From Fidelibacterota bacterium (lineage in GTDB: Bacteria > Fidelibacterota > Marinisomatia > Marinisomatales > UBA1611), in assembly GCA_018649625.1 (NCBI GenBank), contig JABIHN010000016.1, positions 1 through 64,000 of the forward strand: DNA of 64,000 bases. The letters run 5' to 3'. Each line of letters begins with the position of its first letter. The first letter of the stretch is position 1. Of the stretch, positions 1-10,006 are shown piece after piece. The translations under genes were made by a program, and so were the position numbers. The notes below the pieces were generated by a model that was not told the DNA's origin, did no database searches, and saw only the letters and a program-made list of their open reading frames with translations.

Positions 1-948
1 AAACATAAAGAATTATTATTATCAGTCGTCAAAGAAAATGACTTACAAATAATTAGTTATGGTGTAGAACCGAATTTTGCACCAAATGATATAGATTTAA
101 TTCATCATCTAAAATATGAACTCATGAATGCGAATATGGAACGAAATGGTTCTATGGGAAAATGGATGATGCGGAATACAACTAGTGTTCAAATTAATTA
201 TGATGTTACCGGTGAAAAGGACTTGGAAGAAATGACCTTTGTTGCAGATTGCTTACAACCAATTTGTGCTTACTTATTTGCAAATAGTCCTTTCCAAAAT
301 GGGAATCCCACGGGTGTTAAAAATATCAGAAATATCATTTGGGAAAATACCGATAAAACCAGATGTAGAAACTTGATTGATCATGGGATTATTAGTCCCG
401 ATGGATTAATTGATAAATTCATTGATTATACTATGACTGTTCTTGGTATTTTTGAAATAGATAAAAATGGAATCATTGCAGGAACAAAACAAATCATGGG
501 TGAACGTTTGAGTGAATTAGAAATATCAGACAAGTTAAGAAAGGAAGATATGCAGGCAGCGCTTCACCAAATTTTTACCAATGTTCGCTTAAAAGATCTG
601 GTAGAAGTTCGGGGCGCCGATCGACCCCCCATGGGATATGAAATGGCGCCGGTTGCCTTTTGGACTTCTATTTTAATTGTGGATTCTATCAGAGATGAAA
701 TATTAGAAGTCGTAAAAAACTGGACGATTGATGAACGACATCAGTTTAATAAAGCATCGATGATTTTAGATGACTCTCAAATTGGACCTTCTGGAAAAAT
801 GTATCGAGAGTGGAATAAGTGGATAGGAGAATTAGTGATAAGAGGACTCAAGGAGCGCGGATTAGGCGAAGAAATTTATTTTGAAAACTTTTTTACTATA
901 GTAATGAAAGAAGGGCCGTTTGGGCTGCAATCACAGAGGATGAATTAA
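1..948 (+). CDS. gshA: Glutamate-cysteine ligase (GCS2-like), 5' truncated
   Basis: The frame is open from base 1, so the gene starts before the window; about 315 C-terminal residues are present. Glutamate-cysteine ligase joins L-glutamate and L-cysteine using ATP, the first step of glutathione-type thiol synthesis. The recognisable part is the region with 'NANMERNGSMGKWMM' followed by 'TTSVQINYD', which resembles the substrate-binding strand of the GCS2 (plant/actinobacterial EgtA-like) group, where a basic residue and the T-x-Q-x-N pattern line the active site. The C-terminal half is helical and less conserved. It converges on the next gene, the two stop codons overlapping by four bases with no terminator hairpin between them. 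The family is fairly sure; whether the product feeds glutathione or another thiol cannot be told here. Confidence 0.75.
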   Translation, partial: KHKELLLSVVKENDLQIISYGVEPNFAPNDIDLIHHLKYELMNANMERNGSMGKWMMRNTTSVQINYDVTGEKDLEEMTFVADCLQPICAYLFANSPFQNGNPTGVKNIRNIIWENTDKTRCRNLIDHGIISPDGLIDKFIDYTMTVLGIFEIDKNGIIAGTKQIMGERLSELEISDKLRKEDMQAALHQIFTNVRLKDLVEVRGADRPPMGYEMAPVAFWTSILIVDSIRDEILEVVKNWTIDERHQFNKASMILDDSQIGPSGKMYREWNKWIGELVIRGLKERGLGEEIYFENFFTIVMKEGPFGLQSQRMN

Positions 949-1877
949 AAGATAATTTTTTGAAATTCTGTAGGTGAAATTGAATTAACATGATGTGAAA
1001 TTTTCACCATTTCCATGTGTTTTTTGGATTTATCTTTCATTGGGAGTTCAATATTATATTTCCAGAAACGCCAGAATGAAGTTGCTGTTGCGGCATAATC
1101 TATCATGAGTTGTAGTGTTTCTTTTTCTTCTGTTTCTAAGATTCTAATTTTTTGATATCCTTCAATTAAAGCACGCACTTTTTTTAAATCAATTTTAAAG
1201 TTTATTGTACATAAACCAAGAGCAGCCATCCCTAAATCAAATACTTTATAATAATGGCAAGCTTCTTCAAAATCGATGATTGCTTTGAATTTATTTTTTT
1301 CAAACAAAACGTTATCATAAAAAAGATCACCATGAATTAAGCCCTTTGGTAAGGATGGTGGAATCTCTTTTTTTAGCCAATTGTGTTTTTCAACCAGCCA
1401 TTTTTCATAGATGGGGTCTATGTTTTTTTCAAAACATTTTGAGAATATTTCTAATCCATAAGAATGAATTTTATCTAAATTATTTGGGGATGGAACTTCA
1501 TGCAACTTTCCAAGAGCTTTACCAACTTGTCGTATCATGGGTCTATTCAAATTTTGAATAACATTCCCATGAATATATGGTTTTAACAATACAGGTTTAC
1601 CTTGAAAGGTTAAGCATGTTTTTCCATTGGATGATTTTGTAATTCTTGTACTTGGAAAATCATGTTTTTCCAAGTACTCTAAGAGATTGCACAAGGATAT
1701 TGCATGGCTTATATGAAATTCACATATAGTTAAAATGTAATCTTGATTGTTTGAATTTATTAAATAGCTTGAATTTCCAGCGCCGCCAAGAATTGTTGAA
1801 AAATGGTTTACTTTAATATCGTATTGATCTAAAAGTATCTGGATTTCTTTTTTTTGTAGTATTGAATATTGGGCCAT
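945..1877 (-). CDS. Homoserine kinase type II-like (ThrB/APH fold)
   Basis: 310 residues with the aminoglycoside-phosphotransferase fold. Residues 17-40 carry the 'LDQYDI...GGAGNSSYLI' start typical of type II homoserine kinases, the catalytic loop is HGDLFYDN at about 182-189, and the metal-binding IDFE lies at about 201-204. Type II homoserine kinases phosphorylate homoserine with ATP for threonine synthesis; they are unrelated in fold to the GHMP-type ThrB of E. coli. No thr gene is adjacent, so the substrate is inferred from the family only; another small alcohol such as choline or ethanolamine is possible. It is a single gene on the minus strand, convergent with the glutamate-cysteine ligase. 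Confidence 0.65.
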   Translation of the reverse strand: MAQYSILQKKEIQILLDQYDIKVNHFSTILGGAGNSSYLINSNNQDYILTICEFHISHAISLCNLLEYLEKHDFPSTRITKSSNGKTCLTFQGKPVLLKPYIHGNVIQNLNRPMIRQVGKALGKLHEVPSPNNLDKIHSYGLEIFSKCFEKNIDPIYEKWLVEKHNWLKKEIPPSLPKGLIHGDLFYDNVLFEKNKFKAIIDFEEACHYYKVFDLGMAALGLCTINFKIDLKKVRALIEGYQKIRILETEEKETLQLMIDYAATATSFWRFWKYNIELPMKDKSKKHMEMVKISHHVNSISPTEFQKIIF

Positions 1878-1974
1878 AAATAGAATAAAATTTAAACTTG
1901 GTAAAAGTTATAAAAAACTGTTGAAAAAAATGGGATATTCATTTTTTATATTACGCTTTTTACGACCATTAATT

Positions 1975-2685
1975 TTATGGGGTGTTTATCTTTTTACGAA
2001 TTGGTATCAGTGCTATTAACATTAAAAGGGCATAAAACACAAGACCCATAACGAGCATTATAATGAAATAATAGGGCCATTCAGGCATAAGCATCGCGAA
2101 ATTGACACCGGGAGGCTTTGATTGAGTAAACATATAATTGCTACCAATTATCAAATTAAATACGATGATGGAAATAACGAGAGTTGATGTCCATTGTACC
2201 GCATTAAAAAAGTCCGACCATCGTGGGCGGTAGTTGTCGATAACCAAAGTTAGCATTATGAATATCACAAATCCATGGGCGATAAAGTAATGGATAGACA
2301 TGTATATTTCAGCCATCTCTGATAAATTTGTATTAAGAAATGCAGTAAATGATCCAGCGAATCCGGCGAAAAAGAACCAGTTTTGAAGTGGCCGAGAATC
2401 TTGATATTTGAAGTAAACTGGAATAAGTAGGGCAGTGAGATAACACATTTCTAAGGGTAGTGAGATTTTGAAATCCCAAAGACCGTAATAAAACATATTG
2501 ACTTGATAGGCTACCTCGTTAACAATAACCAACCAAGAGATTGTTTGAAGAAAAACAGATTTAATTCTTTTGGACCCTTGACTATAAATCCATATTCCGG
2601 CTATACATGAAACAGTGCTAATACTGCCATAAATAACATGTTGACTTGGCAGGGAGAGTAAAATATTTATTATATCTTTAATCAT
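1975..2685 (-). CDS. YwaF/TIGR02206-family integral membrane protein
   Basis: 236 residues with about six to seven membrane segments. The pattern LPLEMC near residue 78, the 'FAGFAGSFTAFLNT' helix, an 'IHYFIAHG' helix and the stretch 'GSNYMFTQSKPPG' followed by EWPYY match the bacterial TIGR02206/YwaF family, which is related to eukaryotic TMEM164. TMEM164 has been linked to acyl transfer on ether phospholipids; the function of the bacterial members is not established. It is divergently transcribed from the sdh operon, sharing a 128-base intergenic region with a perfect palindrome. Confidence 0.6.
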   Translation of the reverse strand: MIKDIINILLSLPSQHVIYGSISTVSCIAGIWIYSQGSKRIKSVFLQTISWLVIVNEVAYQVNMFYYGLWDFKISLPLEMCYLTALLIPVYFKYQDSRPLQNWFFFAGFAGSFTAFLNTNLSEMAEIYMSIHYFIAHGFVIFIMLTLVIDNYRPRWSDFFNAVQWTSTLVISIIVFNLIIGSNYMFTQSKPPGVNFAMLMPEWPYYFIIMLVMGLVFYALLMLIALIPIRKKINTP

Positions 2686-2720
2686 ATTGTTAAAATTTAA
2701 AAATGCGATTTCTGATTAAC

Positions 2721-2740
2721 TATTTCTTAATTAAGAAATA
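2721..2740. promoter_or_regulatory. Perfect 20-bp palindrome between divergent genes
   Basis: TATTTCTTAA is followed immediately by its exact reverse complement, giving a 20-bp palindrome with no spacer. It lies 36 bases upstream of the minus-strand membrane protein start and about 75 bases upstream of sdhC. The position suits a dimeric repressor or activator operator. A long hairpin in RNA is unlikely because there is no loop. The region is AT-rich, which lowers the significance somewhat. Confidence 0.4.
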
Positions 2741-2813
2741 ATATTTGAAATCTCTATGCAATGTCTGATTTGAATCCTTAATTTCATGCCCTGAAATATT
2801 GCATATTAATTAA

Positions 2814-3485
2814 ATGAATTCTTACTTTTATTCTTCAGTTTTTAGAAAAACACTGGCCACATTATCGGGGTTTTTTCTTATCGTTTTTCTTTTTGGCCAT
2901 TTGGCTGGAAACTTACAGTTAGTTTTACTCTCCGGAGATGTCGCTCAAAAGCAATTTAATGAGTATGCTCTCTTTATGACTAGTAATCCTGCAGTTAAAA
3001 TTTTATCCTATCTTACATACGCTTCTATTTTATTGCATGCAGCCCTTACTCTTTTCCTAGCGATTCAATCCAAAAAGGCAAGACCGATTGATTATGAAGT
3101 TTCAGCAGGATCTGCTAATAGTTCTTGGGCATCCAGAAATATGCCAATGCTTGGAATATTGGTTATGTTATTTATTCTTATTCATATGAAAAGTTTTTGG
3201 TACGAAATGCATTTTGGTACAATTGGAAATGATCCATGGGGACATAAAGATCTTTATACAATGACTGTTGTTGCATTTCAAAAATGGTGGTACACAGCTT
3301 TTTATGTTATTAGTATGGTTATTCTTGGATTCCATTTACGTCACGGCGTAGAGTCGGGATTCCAAACATTGGGACTCAAAACGCGGAAATATATTGGCCC
3401 AATTCAAACAATTTCACAAACAATTGCAATATTGATACCTGCGGCATTTGCAATCATTCCAATTATTTTACACTTACAATCATGA
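2814..3485 (+). CDS. sdhC: Succinate dehydrogenase cytochrome b558 subunit
   Basis: 223 residues with five predicted membrane helices, as in the single-chain di-heme b558 anchor of B-type succinate:quinone oxidoreductases (Bacteroidetes, Bacillus, Wolinella). It anchors SdhAB in the inner membrane and passes electrons to the quinone pool. Histidines in helical contexts that could ligate the two hemes are in [21 protein letters not shown] and [10 protein letters not shown]. It is the first gene of the operon; its stop overlaps the sdhA start by four bases (ATGA), and no separate sdhD is present, in keeping with the fused b558 type. Confidence 0.92.
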   Translation: MNSYFYSSVFRKTLATLSGFFLIVFLFGHLAGNLQLVLLSGDVAQKQFNEYALFMTSNPAVKILSYLTYASILLHAALTLFLAIQSKKARPIDYEVSAGSANSSWASRNMPMLGILVMLFILIHMKSFWYEMHFGTIGNDPWGHKDLYTMTVVAFQKWWYTAFYVISMVILGFHLRHGVESGFQTLGLKTRKYIGPIQTISQTIAILIPAAFAIIPIILHLQS

Positions 3486-5401
3486 GTATTTTAAATAGCA
3501 AAATTCCAGAAGGGCAATTATCAGAAAAATGGTCAAATTATAAATCCACAGTTCCATTAGTTAGTCCAGGGAACAAGAGAAGGTTAGAGATTATTGTTAT
3601 TGGAACAGGGCTTGCTGGTGCATCAGCATCATCGTCTTTGGCCGAAATGGGATACAATGTAAAAACATTTTGTTTTCAAGATAGCCCACGTCGCGCACAT
3701 TCTATCGCGGCACAAGGTGGAATCAATGCTGCAAAAAATTATCAAAATGATGGAGATTCTGTATTTAGACTTTTTTATGATACAATTAAGGGAGGAGATT
3801 ATCGATCCCGCGAAGCCAATGTTCATCGTTTAGCAGAAGTTAGTTCAAATATTATTGATCAATGTGTTGCTCAGGGTGTTCCTTTTGCTCGCGAATATGG
3901 TGGCACATTAGATAACCGGTCTTTTGGTGGCGTTCAAGTATCGCGAACGTTTTATGCTCGAGGTCAAACTGGACAACAATTATTATTGGGTGCTTATAGC
4001 GCATTAAGTAGACAAATTGCAAAAGGCAGCGTAACCATGTATAATCGCCATGAAATGCTGGATATTGTAAAAATTGATGGAAAAGCACGTGGTGTAATTG
4101 TTCGAAATCTTTTAACTGGTGAATATGAACGCCATTTTGGGCATGCCGTTGTTTTAGCAACAGGTGGATATGGAAATGTTTTTTATCTTTCAACTAATGC
4201 TATGGCAAGCAATACAACTGCAATTTGGAAAGCTTATAAAAAAGGAGCCATGTTTGGGAATCCTAGTTTTACTCAAATTCACCCCACATGTATTCCGGTT
4301 TCGGGAGATTATCAATCTAAATTAACTCTAATGTCTGAATCACTTCGGAATGATGGTAGAATTTGGGTGCCAAAAAAACAGGGTGACGATCGTCGCGCTG
4401 AAGATATTCCTGAAGATGAACGTGACTATTATTTAGAACGTCGCTATCCGGCATTTGGAAATTTAGTACCTCGAGATGTCGCATCTCGCGCGGCCAAAGA
4501 ACGATGTGATGAAGGATATGGTGTAGGCTCAACCAAACTTGCAGTTTATCTTGATTTTAAAGATGCTATAAAACGACTGGGGCAGGATGTTGTTAGCGCT
4601 CGATATGGTAACCTCTTTGAAATGTATGAAAAAATTACGGGAGAAGATCCGTATAAATCTCCTATGAGAATTTATCCCGCGGTTCATTATACGATGGGAG
4701 GGCTTTGGGTTGATTATAATTTAATGACCACTGTCCAAGGTCTTTATGCTATTGGAGAATGTAATTATTCTGACCATGGCGCAAATAGATTAGGCGCGTC
4801 AGCACTCATGCAGGGATTAGCGGATGGGTATTTTGTGTTGCCATACACGATAGGTGAATATTTATCCAAAGATATTCGAACACCAGCTATTTCAACTGAT
4901 CATGAAGCATTTGAAATTGCAGAAAATGAAGCGCGAGACCAAAACACTCGATTATTAAATAATAACGGTTCAAAATCTGTAGAAAGTTTCCATCGCGATT
5001 TGGGAGCAATTATGTGGGAAAATTGTGGGATGGCGCGAAACAAACCCAATCTTACAAGTGCCATATCAGAAATTCAATCACTGAAAAAAGAGTTTTGGGA
5101 AAAAGTTAGAGTTCCCGGGCGAGATGATAATTTGAATCCTGAATTAGAAAAAGCAGGTCGAGTAGCAGATTTTATAGAATTAGGTGAATTGATGGTTCGG
5201 GATGCGCTAGATCGGAGTGAATCTTGCGGTGGACATTTCAGAGAAGAATCTCAAACGGAAGAAGGTGAAGCATTACGTGATGATGAGAATTTTAAATTTA
5301 CATCAGCTTGGGAGTATAAAGGTGATGATGTGAAACCTGTCCGAAATAAAGAAGAATTACAATTTGAAGCTGTTGAATTAACACAGCGGAGTTATAAGTA
5401 A
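3482..5401 (+). CDS. sdhA: Succinate dehydrogenase/fumarate reductase flavoprotein
   Basis: 639 residues. The N-terminal Rossmann motif '[18 protein letters not shown]' binds FAD; '[14 protein letters not shown]' contains the histidine that covalently holds FAD in this family; '[14 protein letters not shown]' is the conserved C-terminal FAD segment. It oxidises succinate to fumarate in the TCA cycle, or the reverse, on the cytoplasmic face of the complex. The length and the insertion with [22 protein letters not shown] are typical of the Bacteroidetes-like B-type enzyme. It overlaps sdhC by four bases and shares one base with sdhB. The direction of the reaction in vivo cannot be read from sequence. 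Confidence 0.95.
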   Translation: MSILNSKIPEGQLSEKWSNYKSTVPLVSPGNKRRLEIIVIGTGLAGASASSSLAEMGYNVKTFCFQDSPRRAHSIAAQGGINAAKNYQNDGDSVFRLFYDTIKGGDYRSREANVHRLAEVSSNIIDQCVAQGVPFAREYGGTLDNRSFGGVQVSRTFYARGQTGQQLLLGAYSALSRQIAKGSVTMYNRHEMLDIVKIDGKARGVIVRNLLTGEYERHFGHAVVLATGGYGNVFYLSTNAMASNTTAIWKAYKKGAMFGNPSFTQIHPTCIPVSGDYQSKLTLMSESLRNDGRIWVPKKQGDDRRAEDIPEDERDYYLERRYPAFGNLVPRDVASRAAKERCDEGYGVGSTKLAVYLDFKDAIKRLGQDVVSARYGNLFEMYEKITGEDPYKSPMRIYPAVHYTMGGLWVDYNLMTTVQGLYAIGECNYSDHGANRLGASALMQGLADGYFVLPYTIGEYLSKDIRTPAISTDHEAFEIAENEARDQNTRLLNNNGSKSVESFHRDLGAIMWENCGMARNKPNLTSAISEIQSLKKEFWEKVRVPGRDDNLNPELEKAGRVADFIELGELMVRDALDRSESCGGHFREESQTEEGEALRDDENFKFTSAWEYKGDDVKPVRNKEELQFEAVELTQRSYK

Positions 5402-6153
5402 TGGGAACTTTAAACCTTACACTAAAAATTTGGCGTCAAGATGGCCTAAATAAACCGGGTGGATTTAAAAATTACAAGGTTGATGGACTTAACACTCACA
5501 TGTCATTTTTGGAAATGTTGGATGTATTAAATGAACAATTGGTGAATGAAGATTCAGAGCCTGTGGCATTTGATCATGATTGCAGAGAAGGGATATGTGG
5601 AATGTGTTCCATGGTAATTGATGGTCGCCCGCATGGTTTATTAGATGGAACGACGACTTGTCAGCTTCATATGAGATTTTTTAATGACGGGGATACAATT
5701 ACAATTGAACCGTGGAGAGCAAAGCCTTTTCCAATTATTAAAGATTTAATAGTTGATAGAACTCCCTTAGATAGAATTATCCAAGCAGGAGGATATGTAT
5801 CTATTAACACAGGAAGTGCTCCTGATGGGAATGTTATTCCCATCAGTAAAGAAATATCCGAAGACGCTTTTGATGCAGCTGCTTGTATTGGGTGTGGTGC
5901 CTGCGTTGCGGCTTGTAAAAATGCATCCGCCAGTTTATTTACTGCAGCAAAAATTTCACAATTAGCACTTCTACCGCAAGGTCAAGCAGAACGAAAGGAG
6001 CGGGTAATTGGTATGGTTCAACAAATGGATAAAGAAGGCTTTGGTCATTGCACAAACACAGAAGCTTGTGAAGCAGAATGTCCTCAGGGAATTTCAGTAG
6101 AATATATTCGTAAGATGAATTGGGAATATCACTGTGCAAATATAAAGGGATAA
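5401..6153 (+). CDS. sdhB: Succinate dehydrogenase iron-sulfur subunit
   Basis: 250 residues. The N-terminal ferredoxin domain has the [2Fe-2S] ligands in '[12 protein letters not shown]' and the later TTTC; the C-terminal domain has [11 protein letters not shown] and a third set in [12 protein letters not shown] for the [4Fe-4S] and [3Fe-4S] centres. It carries electrons from the flavin to the cytochrome b558 subunit. It is the last gene of sdhCAB and is followed about 40 bases later by a strong hairpin terminator. Confidence 0.95.
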   Translation: MGTLNLTLKIWRQDGLNKPGGFKNYKVDGLNTHMSFLEMLDVLNEQLVNEDSEPVAFDHDCREGICGMCSMVIDGRPHGLLDGTTTCQLHMRFFNDGDTITIEPWRAKPFPIIKDLIVDRTPLDRIIQAGGYVSINTGSAPDGNVIPISKEISEDAFDAAACIGCGACVAACKNASASLFTAAKISQLALLPQGQAERKERVIGMVQQMDKEGFGHCTNTEACEAECPQGISVEYIRKMNWEYHCANIKG

Positions 6154-6190
6154 ACTTTTTATATTTTTATCTTAAAATATAAAGTAATAA

Positions 6191-6222
6191 AAAAGCCTCT
6201 GAATTTTCCAGAGGCTTTTTTT
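6191..6222. terminator. Bidirectional rho-independent terminator
   Basis: An 11-bp stem, AAAAGCCTCTG paired with CAGAGGCTTTT, a 7-base loop and T-runs on both sides (A-run before the stem in plus orientation). It lies between the convergent sdhB and tonB, so it can end both transcripts. Confidence 0.9.
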
Positions 6223-6245
6223 GTATTGTTAAATGACGGTTGTTT

Positions 6246-6860
6246 TTATTTTAGTTTAAAATTTACTGGGATAGATATCCAAACTGCTACTGGTCGTTCT
6301 CGTTGCTTTGCTGGGCGAAATCGTGTTTTACGTATCGCGTCCATCGCAGCTTCATCTAAGCCAGTATTTGGGACACCTTTCAAAATTAATGTTTCTTTTA
6401 CTCGACCTTTTTCATCAATGAAAGCCTGAACAACAACAACGCCCTCTATACCGGCTTCCTGTGCAATTTCGGGATAAACGGGACGAATTGGAGACATGGC
6501 TACAGGAGGGTCATCATAAGGAATAAAGACCACTCTGGGACCTGACGGTGGTGGTGGTGGTGCATCCATATTTGAAAAATCATCGAAATCTAATTCATCT
6601 AAAGTTAAATCATCTGCAATATCTTCATCATCGGAAGGGACTGGAATAGATGGACGAGCAGGTGGTGGTGTATTATCAATTTGTTGTGTTTGCGGGATAT
6701 CAATGTTTTCTATAATCACCTGATCTACATCTTCAAATTCCATGGTGCTTAAGAATCGTGGAAATACAAGAAAGTTTAAGATTACAAGCGTAACACCAAT
6801 TAAAGATGTTACTCGTATCACGATAGGATATTGTATTTTTAGTGGATTTATATGTGCCAT
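6246..6860 (-). CDS. tonB: TonB-family energy transducer
   Basis: 204 residues: a single N-terminal membrane helix at about 15-35, a proline/acidic linker with PPPARPSIPVP and a PPPPPSGP run, and a C-terminal TonB domain from about 115 with 'PVYPEIAQEAGIEG' and 'AAMDAIRKTRFRPA'. It couples the inner-membrane proton gradient, through ExbB/ExbD, to outer-membrane transporters. It is the last gene of the exbB-exbD-exbD-tonB operon; its start overlaps the stop of the preceding exbD by one base. No TonB-dependent receptor lies in this window, so the substrate is unknown. Confidence 0.88.
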   Translation of the reverse strand: MAHINPLKIQYPIVIRVTSLIGVTLVILNFLVFPRFLSTMEFEDVDQVIIENIDIPQTQQIDNTPPPARPSIPVPSDDEDIADDLTLDELDFDDFSNMDAPPPPPSGPRVVFIPYDDPPVAMSPIRPVYPEIAQEAGIEGVVVVQAFIDEKGRVKETLILKGVPNTGLDEAAMDAIRKTRFRPAKQRERPVAVWISIPVNFKLK

Positions 6861-7270
6861 TAATCGACTAGGGTCTTGGTAGAATAATTAAGCTTTAATG
6901 CTTCTACTTTTCTAAGGTTATCATGGATATCGGATATCAGCCCCATCTCAGATTCTTCATCACCTTTAAGAGAAACAACAATCTGTGGATCCGCCATTCG
7001 CTTATCATACATAACTAAGGAAACATCATCCACGTTAAGTAAACGGTCATCAATAGAAATCATTCCTTCTTTTGATACCCAAAGCTGAACTGTATGACGC
7101 TTAGATTTCAACTTTTCAATACGCTTTGCTTTTGGAAGGTTAACAGGAAGTCCCGAACTTTCCTTAAGTACCGTTGTTACCATAAAAAATATTAATAGCA
7201 TAAATATGATATCAGGCATAGATGCAGTTGGTATTTCACTTGAGATTTGTGTTTTTCGTGTAAATTTCAT
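6860..7270 (-). CDS. exbD: ExbD/TolR-family biopolymer transporter (second copy)
   Basis: 136 residues with one N-terminal helix, 'MPDIIFMLLIFFMVTT', whose aspartate is the residue needed for proton use in ExbD/TolR, followed by a periplasmic domain. It is adjacent to a second exbD (131 residues) that shares the same helix pattern but differs in the periplasmic part. Two ExbD proteins with one ExbB is a common arrangement in Bacteroidetes and relatives, and may allow mixed ExbD dimers. It is co-transcribed with tonB downstream and exbB upstream. Confidence 0.88.
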   Translation of the reverse strand: MKFTRKTQISSEIPTASMPDIIFMLLIFFMVTTVLKESSGLPVNLPKAKRIEKLKSKRHTVQLWVSKEGMISIDDRLLNVDDVSLVMYDKRMADPQIVVSLKGDEESEMGLISDIHDNLRKVEALKLNYSTKTLVD

Positions 7271-7272
7271 TA

Positions 7273-7668
7273 TTACTTACTATTGGCGATTGAGATTCGT
7301 TTTGCGTCAGCCATTTTTAATTGATCTATAACACGAACATAATCATTATATGCAGTTTTAGGATGAGCTTTAACGGAAACAATTAATTTACTATTCTCCC
7401 GAAGTCTTTGTCCGACAGTACGATGAATTTGATCGATACTGGTTGGCTCTTCATCTAAAAGTACTTTTCCTTGAGAGTTAATAAGACAATTTAAAATATT
7501 TTCTTTCCGAATTTCGATTTCCATGTCACCAGGAGGCGGAAGAATAACGCCCAATCCTTTGTCAGTGTCTATGGTAGTAGTTACCAAAAAGAATATTAGG
7601 AGTAGAAAGGCAATGTCTGCCATTGAAGATGTGGGTATTTCCCCACCTTTAAATCTGCGTTTGGCCAT
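7273..7668 (-). CDS. exbD: ExbD/TolR-family biopolymer transporter (first copy)
   Basis: 131 residues. The N-terminal helix 'SSMADIAFLLLIFFLVTT' has the functional aspartate; the periplasmic domain follows with a conserved KAHPKTAYNDYVRVIDQL segment. It forms part of the proton-driven motor with ExbB. It lies two bases upstream of the second exbD and 18 bases after exbB, so the four genes very likely form one transcript. Confidence 0.9.
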   Translation of the reverse strand: MAKRRFKGGEIPTSSMADIAFLLLIFFLVTTTIDTDKGLGVILPPPGDMEIEIRKENILNCLINSQGKVLLDEEPTSIDQIHRTVGQRLRENSKLIVSVKAHPKTAYNDYVRVIDQLKMADAKRISIANSK

Positions 7669-7686
7669 ATGGCTACCTTGAAAAGT

Positions 7687-8301
7687 TTATTTTCTGGCTT
7701 CTTTTTCGTACAGATGATCCATGATTTTCACAGACTGTTCTTCCATATCTAATACGAGCTTATCAATTCTAGATATAAAAAGATTTTGGCATGTCTGAAT
7801 AATCATGGCTACAATCAATCCGAATGCAGTTGTCAACAAAGCTTGAGAGATACCACCGGCTACAACTGCAGGCGAAATATCATTGGCTGCTTTAATAGCA
7901 TCAAATGCCCCAATCATTCCTACAACAGTTCCCGTAAATCCTAACATGGGTGCGATAGTAATGACAGCGTTAAGCCAAATCATATTTTTCTCAAGAAAAG
8001 CCATTTCCATTGCACCGGCATTTTGAATTGCTTTTTCAACGTCACCTAAGCCACGATGCATTCTAGATAAACCAGCATGAAAAATAGCTGCAACAGGGCC
8101 TTCAGTGTCTTCGCAAACTTTTACAGCTGCTTCAGCTCCGTTGTCATCGATTGCTTTTGTAATGTCTTCAAAAAATGAATTTGAGTCTACAGCAGACATC
8201 ATTAGCGAGTAAAATCGCTCTATAGCAAATCCTATCCCAAATAAAAGGGTCATTAGGATTGGCCACATGAAACTGCCGCCTTCTAAGAAATAATGGACCA
8301 T
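7687..8301 (-). CDS. exbB: MotA/TolQ/ExbB proton channel protein
   Basis: 204 residues with three membrane helices. The C-terminal pair holds the conserved 'IAPMLGFTGTVVGMI' and 'GISQALLTTAFGL' segments of the MotA/TolQ/ExbB family, which form the proton path with the ExbD helix. It is the first gene of the exbB-exbD-exbD-tonB operon. The 74 bases upstream, after ctpA on the same strand, are AT-rich and may hold its promoter, but I cannot pick a convincing one. Confidence 0.92.
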   Translation of the reverse strand: MVHYFLEGGSFMWPILMTLLFGIGFAIERFYSLMMSAVDSNSFFEDITKAIDDNGAEAAVKVCEDTEGPVAAIFHAGLSRMHRGLGDVEKAIQNAGAMEMAFLEKNMIWLNAVITIAPMLGFTGTVVGMIGAFDAIKAANDISPAVVAGGISQALLTTAFGLIVAMIIQTCQNLFISRIDKLVLDMEEQSVKIMDHLYEKEARK

Positions 8302-8375
8302 TGTTGTGTTTCTCCGATTATGATCTAATAAATAGTGATTAAAATAATAATAAAGTTTATTAAAAGACGTTCAAT

Positions 8376-9989
8376 TTAATTCAATGAATCTAAGAACGCT
8401 TGAGCTTCATTAAAATGTTTTAATGATTCAATTACTTGATTATCTAACTGCAATCGAATATTTGCTGCTTCGTCTTTTCCCCAAACAGAACCTGCTATTT
8501 CACTTTTAATTCTATTGTAAATAAAATCCGTATTTATAAATAAGGAATCTTCAACAACATCAATAGAATCCTGTTTAAGATGATGGATGAAATTATAAAA
8601 AATATCATCAGAAACAACCCAATCATTTTTAAAATCAGAAAAAGAGAGAAACTCAGTTGAATGAATTGAAGCATATTCGGATGCAAAATTAAATATAGGT
8701 CGTTTGGGATTCCTTAATACTTTTCCGGTTTCGCTATTGATATTGTTTTTATAAGGGATATATACATCAGGTGTAATTCCCCCTCCGCCATAAACAATTC
8801 GGCCCGATTTTGTTTTGTATTTTGGTCTCAATTCTTTCAAGCTGTCTATTTTGGATTCTCGATCTGTTGCATACAGTTCACGGTAATAAGCTAAATCGTT
8901 TCCGTTTTCATAGGGGCGCTGGATGAGGCGTCCAGACGGGGTATAGTAGCGAGCAATCGTCACGCGAACTGCAGCGCCTGAATCTAATGGTAATTGTCGT
9001 TGAACGAGTCCTTTTCCAAAACTTGTTTCACCAACGACAAGCCCTCTATCTAAATCTTGAATTGCGCCTGATACAATTTCTGCAGCACTAGCAGACCCTC
9101 GATTAATTAATACGATTAGAGAGAAATTATCAAATCCTTTTCCTGAATTCCCCAAAAAAACCTGATTGGATTCTTTTACCTTACCAACAGTATAAACTAA
9201 TGTGTCAGCTGTGGTAATAAATTGATCTACGATTGCTGCAGCTTGTTTTAAATAACCACCACTATTCCCACGGAGATCAAATAAAAGACGCTTCATCCCC
9301 TGATTTACAAGTTTGTCTAAAGCAGCAGTCACTTCTGTTTCGGTTGTTGCAGAAAATCGTCTTAAAAATATATACCCTGTTTCTTCATCGATCATGGTTG
9401 CTGCGCCAACACTATATATTGGAATATTATCCCGAATGATAGTTACATCAAATGGTTTCTGAGTTCCAATACGGCTAATTGTAACATCTACTTTTGTCCC
9501 TTTCCGACCTCGCAGCTTTTTGAAAACTTCATCTTTGGTGATTTTGTAAGCATCTTCGCCGTTGATTGCAATAATTTTATCGCCAGGCATGAGGCCGACA
9601 ATATCAGAAGGACTGTCGGGTACAGGAGAAATCACAGTAATAAACCCATCTAAAATATCAAATTCAATTCCAATACCTTGAAATTTTCCTTTAAATATTT
9701 CGTTGATATTTTCTTGCTCTTTGGCGGGGATGTAAGTGGAGTGAGGATCTAGCTCTTCCATGAGTCCCTTAAAAGCACCATCCATGATTTTATCCATATC
9801 TACAGTATCAAAATAAAAATGGTTTACATAAGAAATAATTTGCTGCAATACATTTATTTTTTCACGTAATACTTTATAAACATTTTTTTCTCCGGCATAC
9901 ATTCTAGGCATAAAAATAATAGCAGCAAGAAGAAATCCCATGGTTGCAGATAGCACCAATGGCCAAATTTTTTGGGCATTTTTAAACAT
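8376..9989 (-). CDS. ctpA: C-terminal processing peptidase, S41 family
   Basis: 537 residues. A signal anchor at about 8-27, a PDZ domain at about 105-185 that recognises substrate C-termini, then the S41 catalytic domain. The nucleophile is Ser301 in NRGSASAAEI and the general base is Lys326 in FGKGLVQ, spaced 25 residues apart as in plant D1 protease and bacterial CtpA. About 170 extra C-terminal residues follow the catalytic core, as in the Bacteroidetes-type enzymes. It cleaves C-terminal tails of periplasmic proteins. It lies upstream of exbB on the same strand with a 74-base gap, and downstream of an outer-membrane protein gene by 17 bases. Confidence 0.9.
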   Translation of the reverse strand: MFKNAQKIWPLVLSATMGFLLAAIIFMPRMYAGEKNVYKVLREKINVLQQIISYVNHFYFDTVDMDKIMDGAFKGLMEELDPHSTYIPAKEQENINEIFKGKFQGIGIEFDILDGFITVISPVPDSPSDIVGLMPGDKIIAINGEDAYKITKDEVFKKLRGRKGTKVDVTISRIGTQKPFDVTIIRDNIPIYSVGAATMIDEETGYIFLRRFSATTETEVTAALDKLVNQGMKRLLFDLRGNSGGYLKQAAAIVDQFITTADTLVYTVGKVKESNQVFLGNSGKGFDNFSLIVLINRGSASAAEIVSGAIQDLDRGLVVGETSFGKGLVQRQLPLDSGAAVRVTIARYYTPSGRLIQRPYENGNDLAYYRELYATDRESKIDSLKELRPKYKTKSGRIVYGGGGITPDVYIPYKNNINSETGKVLRNPKRPIFNFASEYASIHSTEFLSFSDFKNDWVVSDDIFYNFIHHLKQDSIDVVEDSLFINTDFIYNRIKSEIAGSVWGKDEAANIRLQLDNQVIESLKHFNEAQAFLDSLN

Positions 9990-10006
9990 AATATTTTATT
10001 TTTGAG

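Noticed and set aside
3852..4193. Long minus-strand frame of 113 codons inside sdhA
   Set aside because: A mirror of the sdhA codon pattern, rich in His and Gln from reversed codons; no signal of a real gene.
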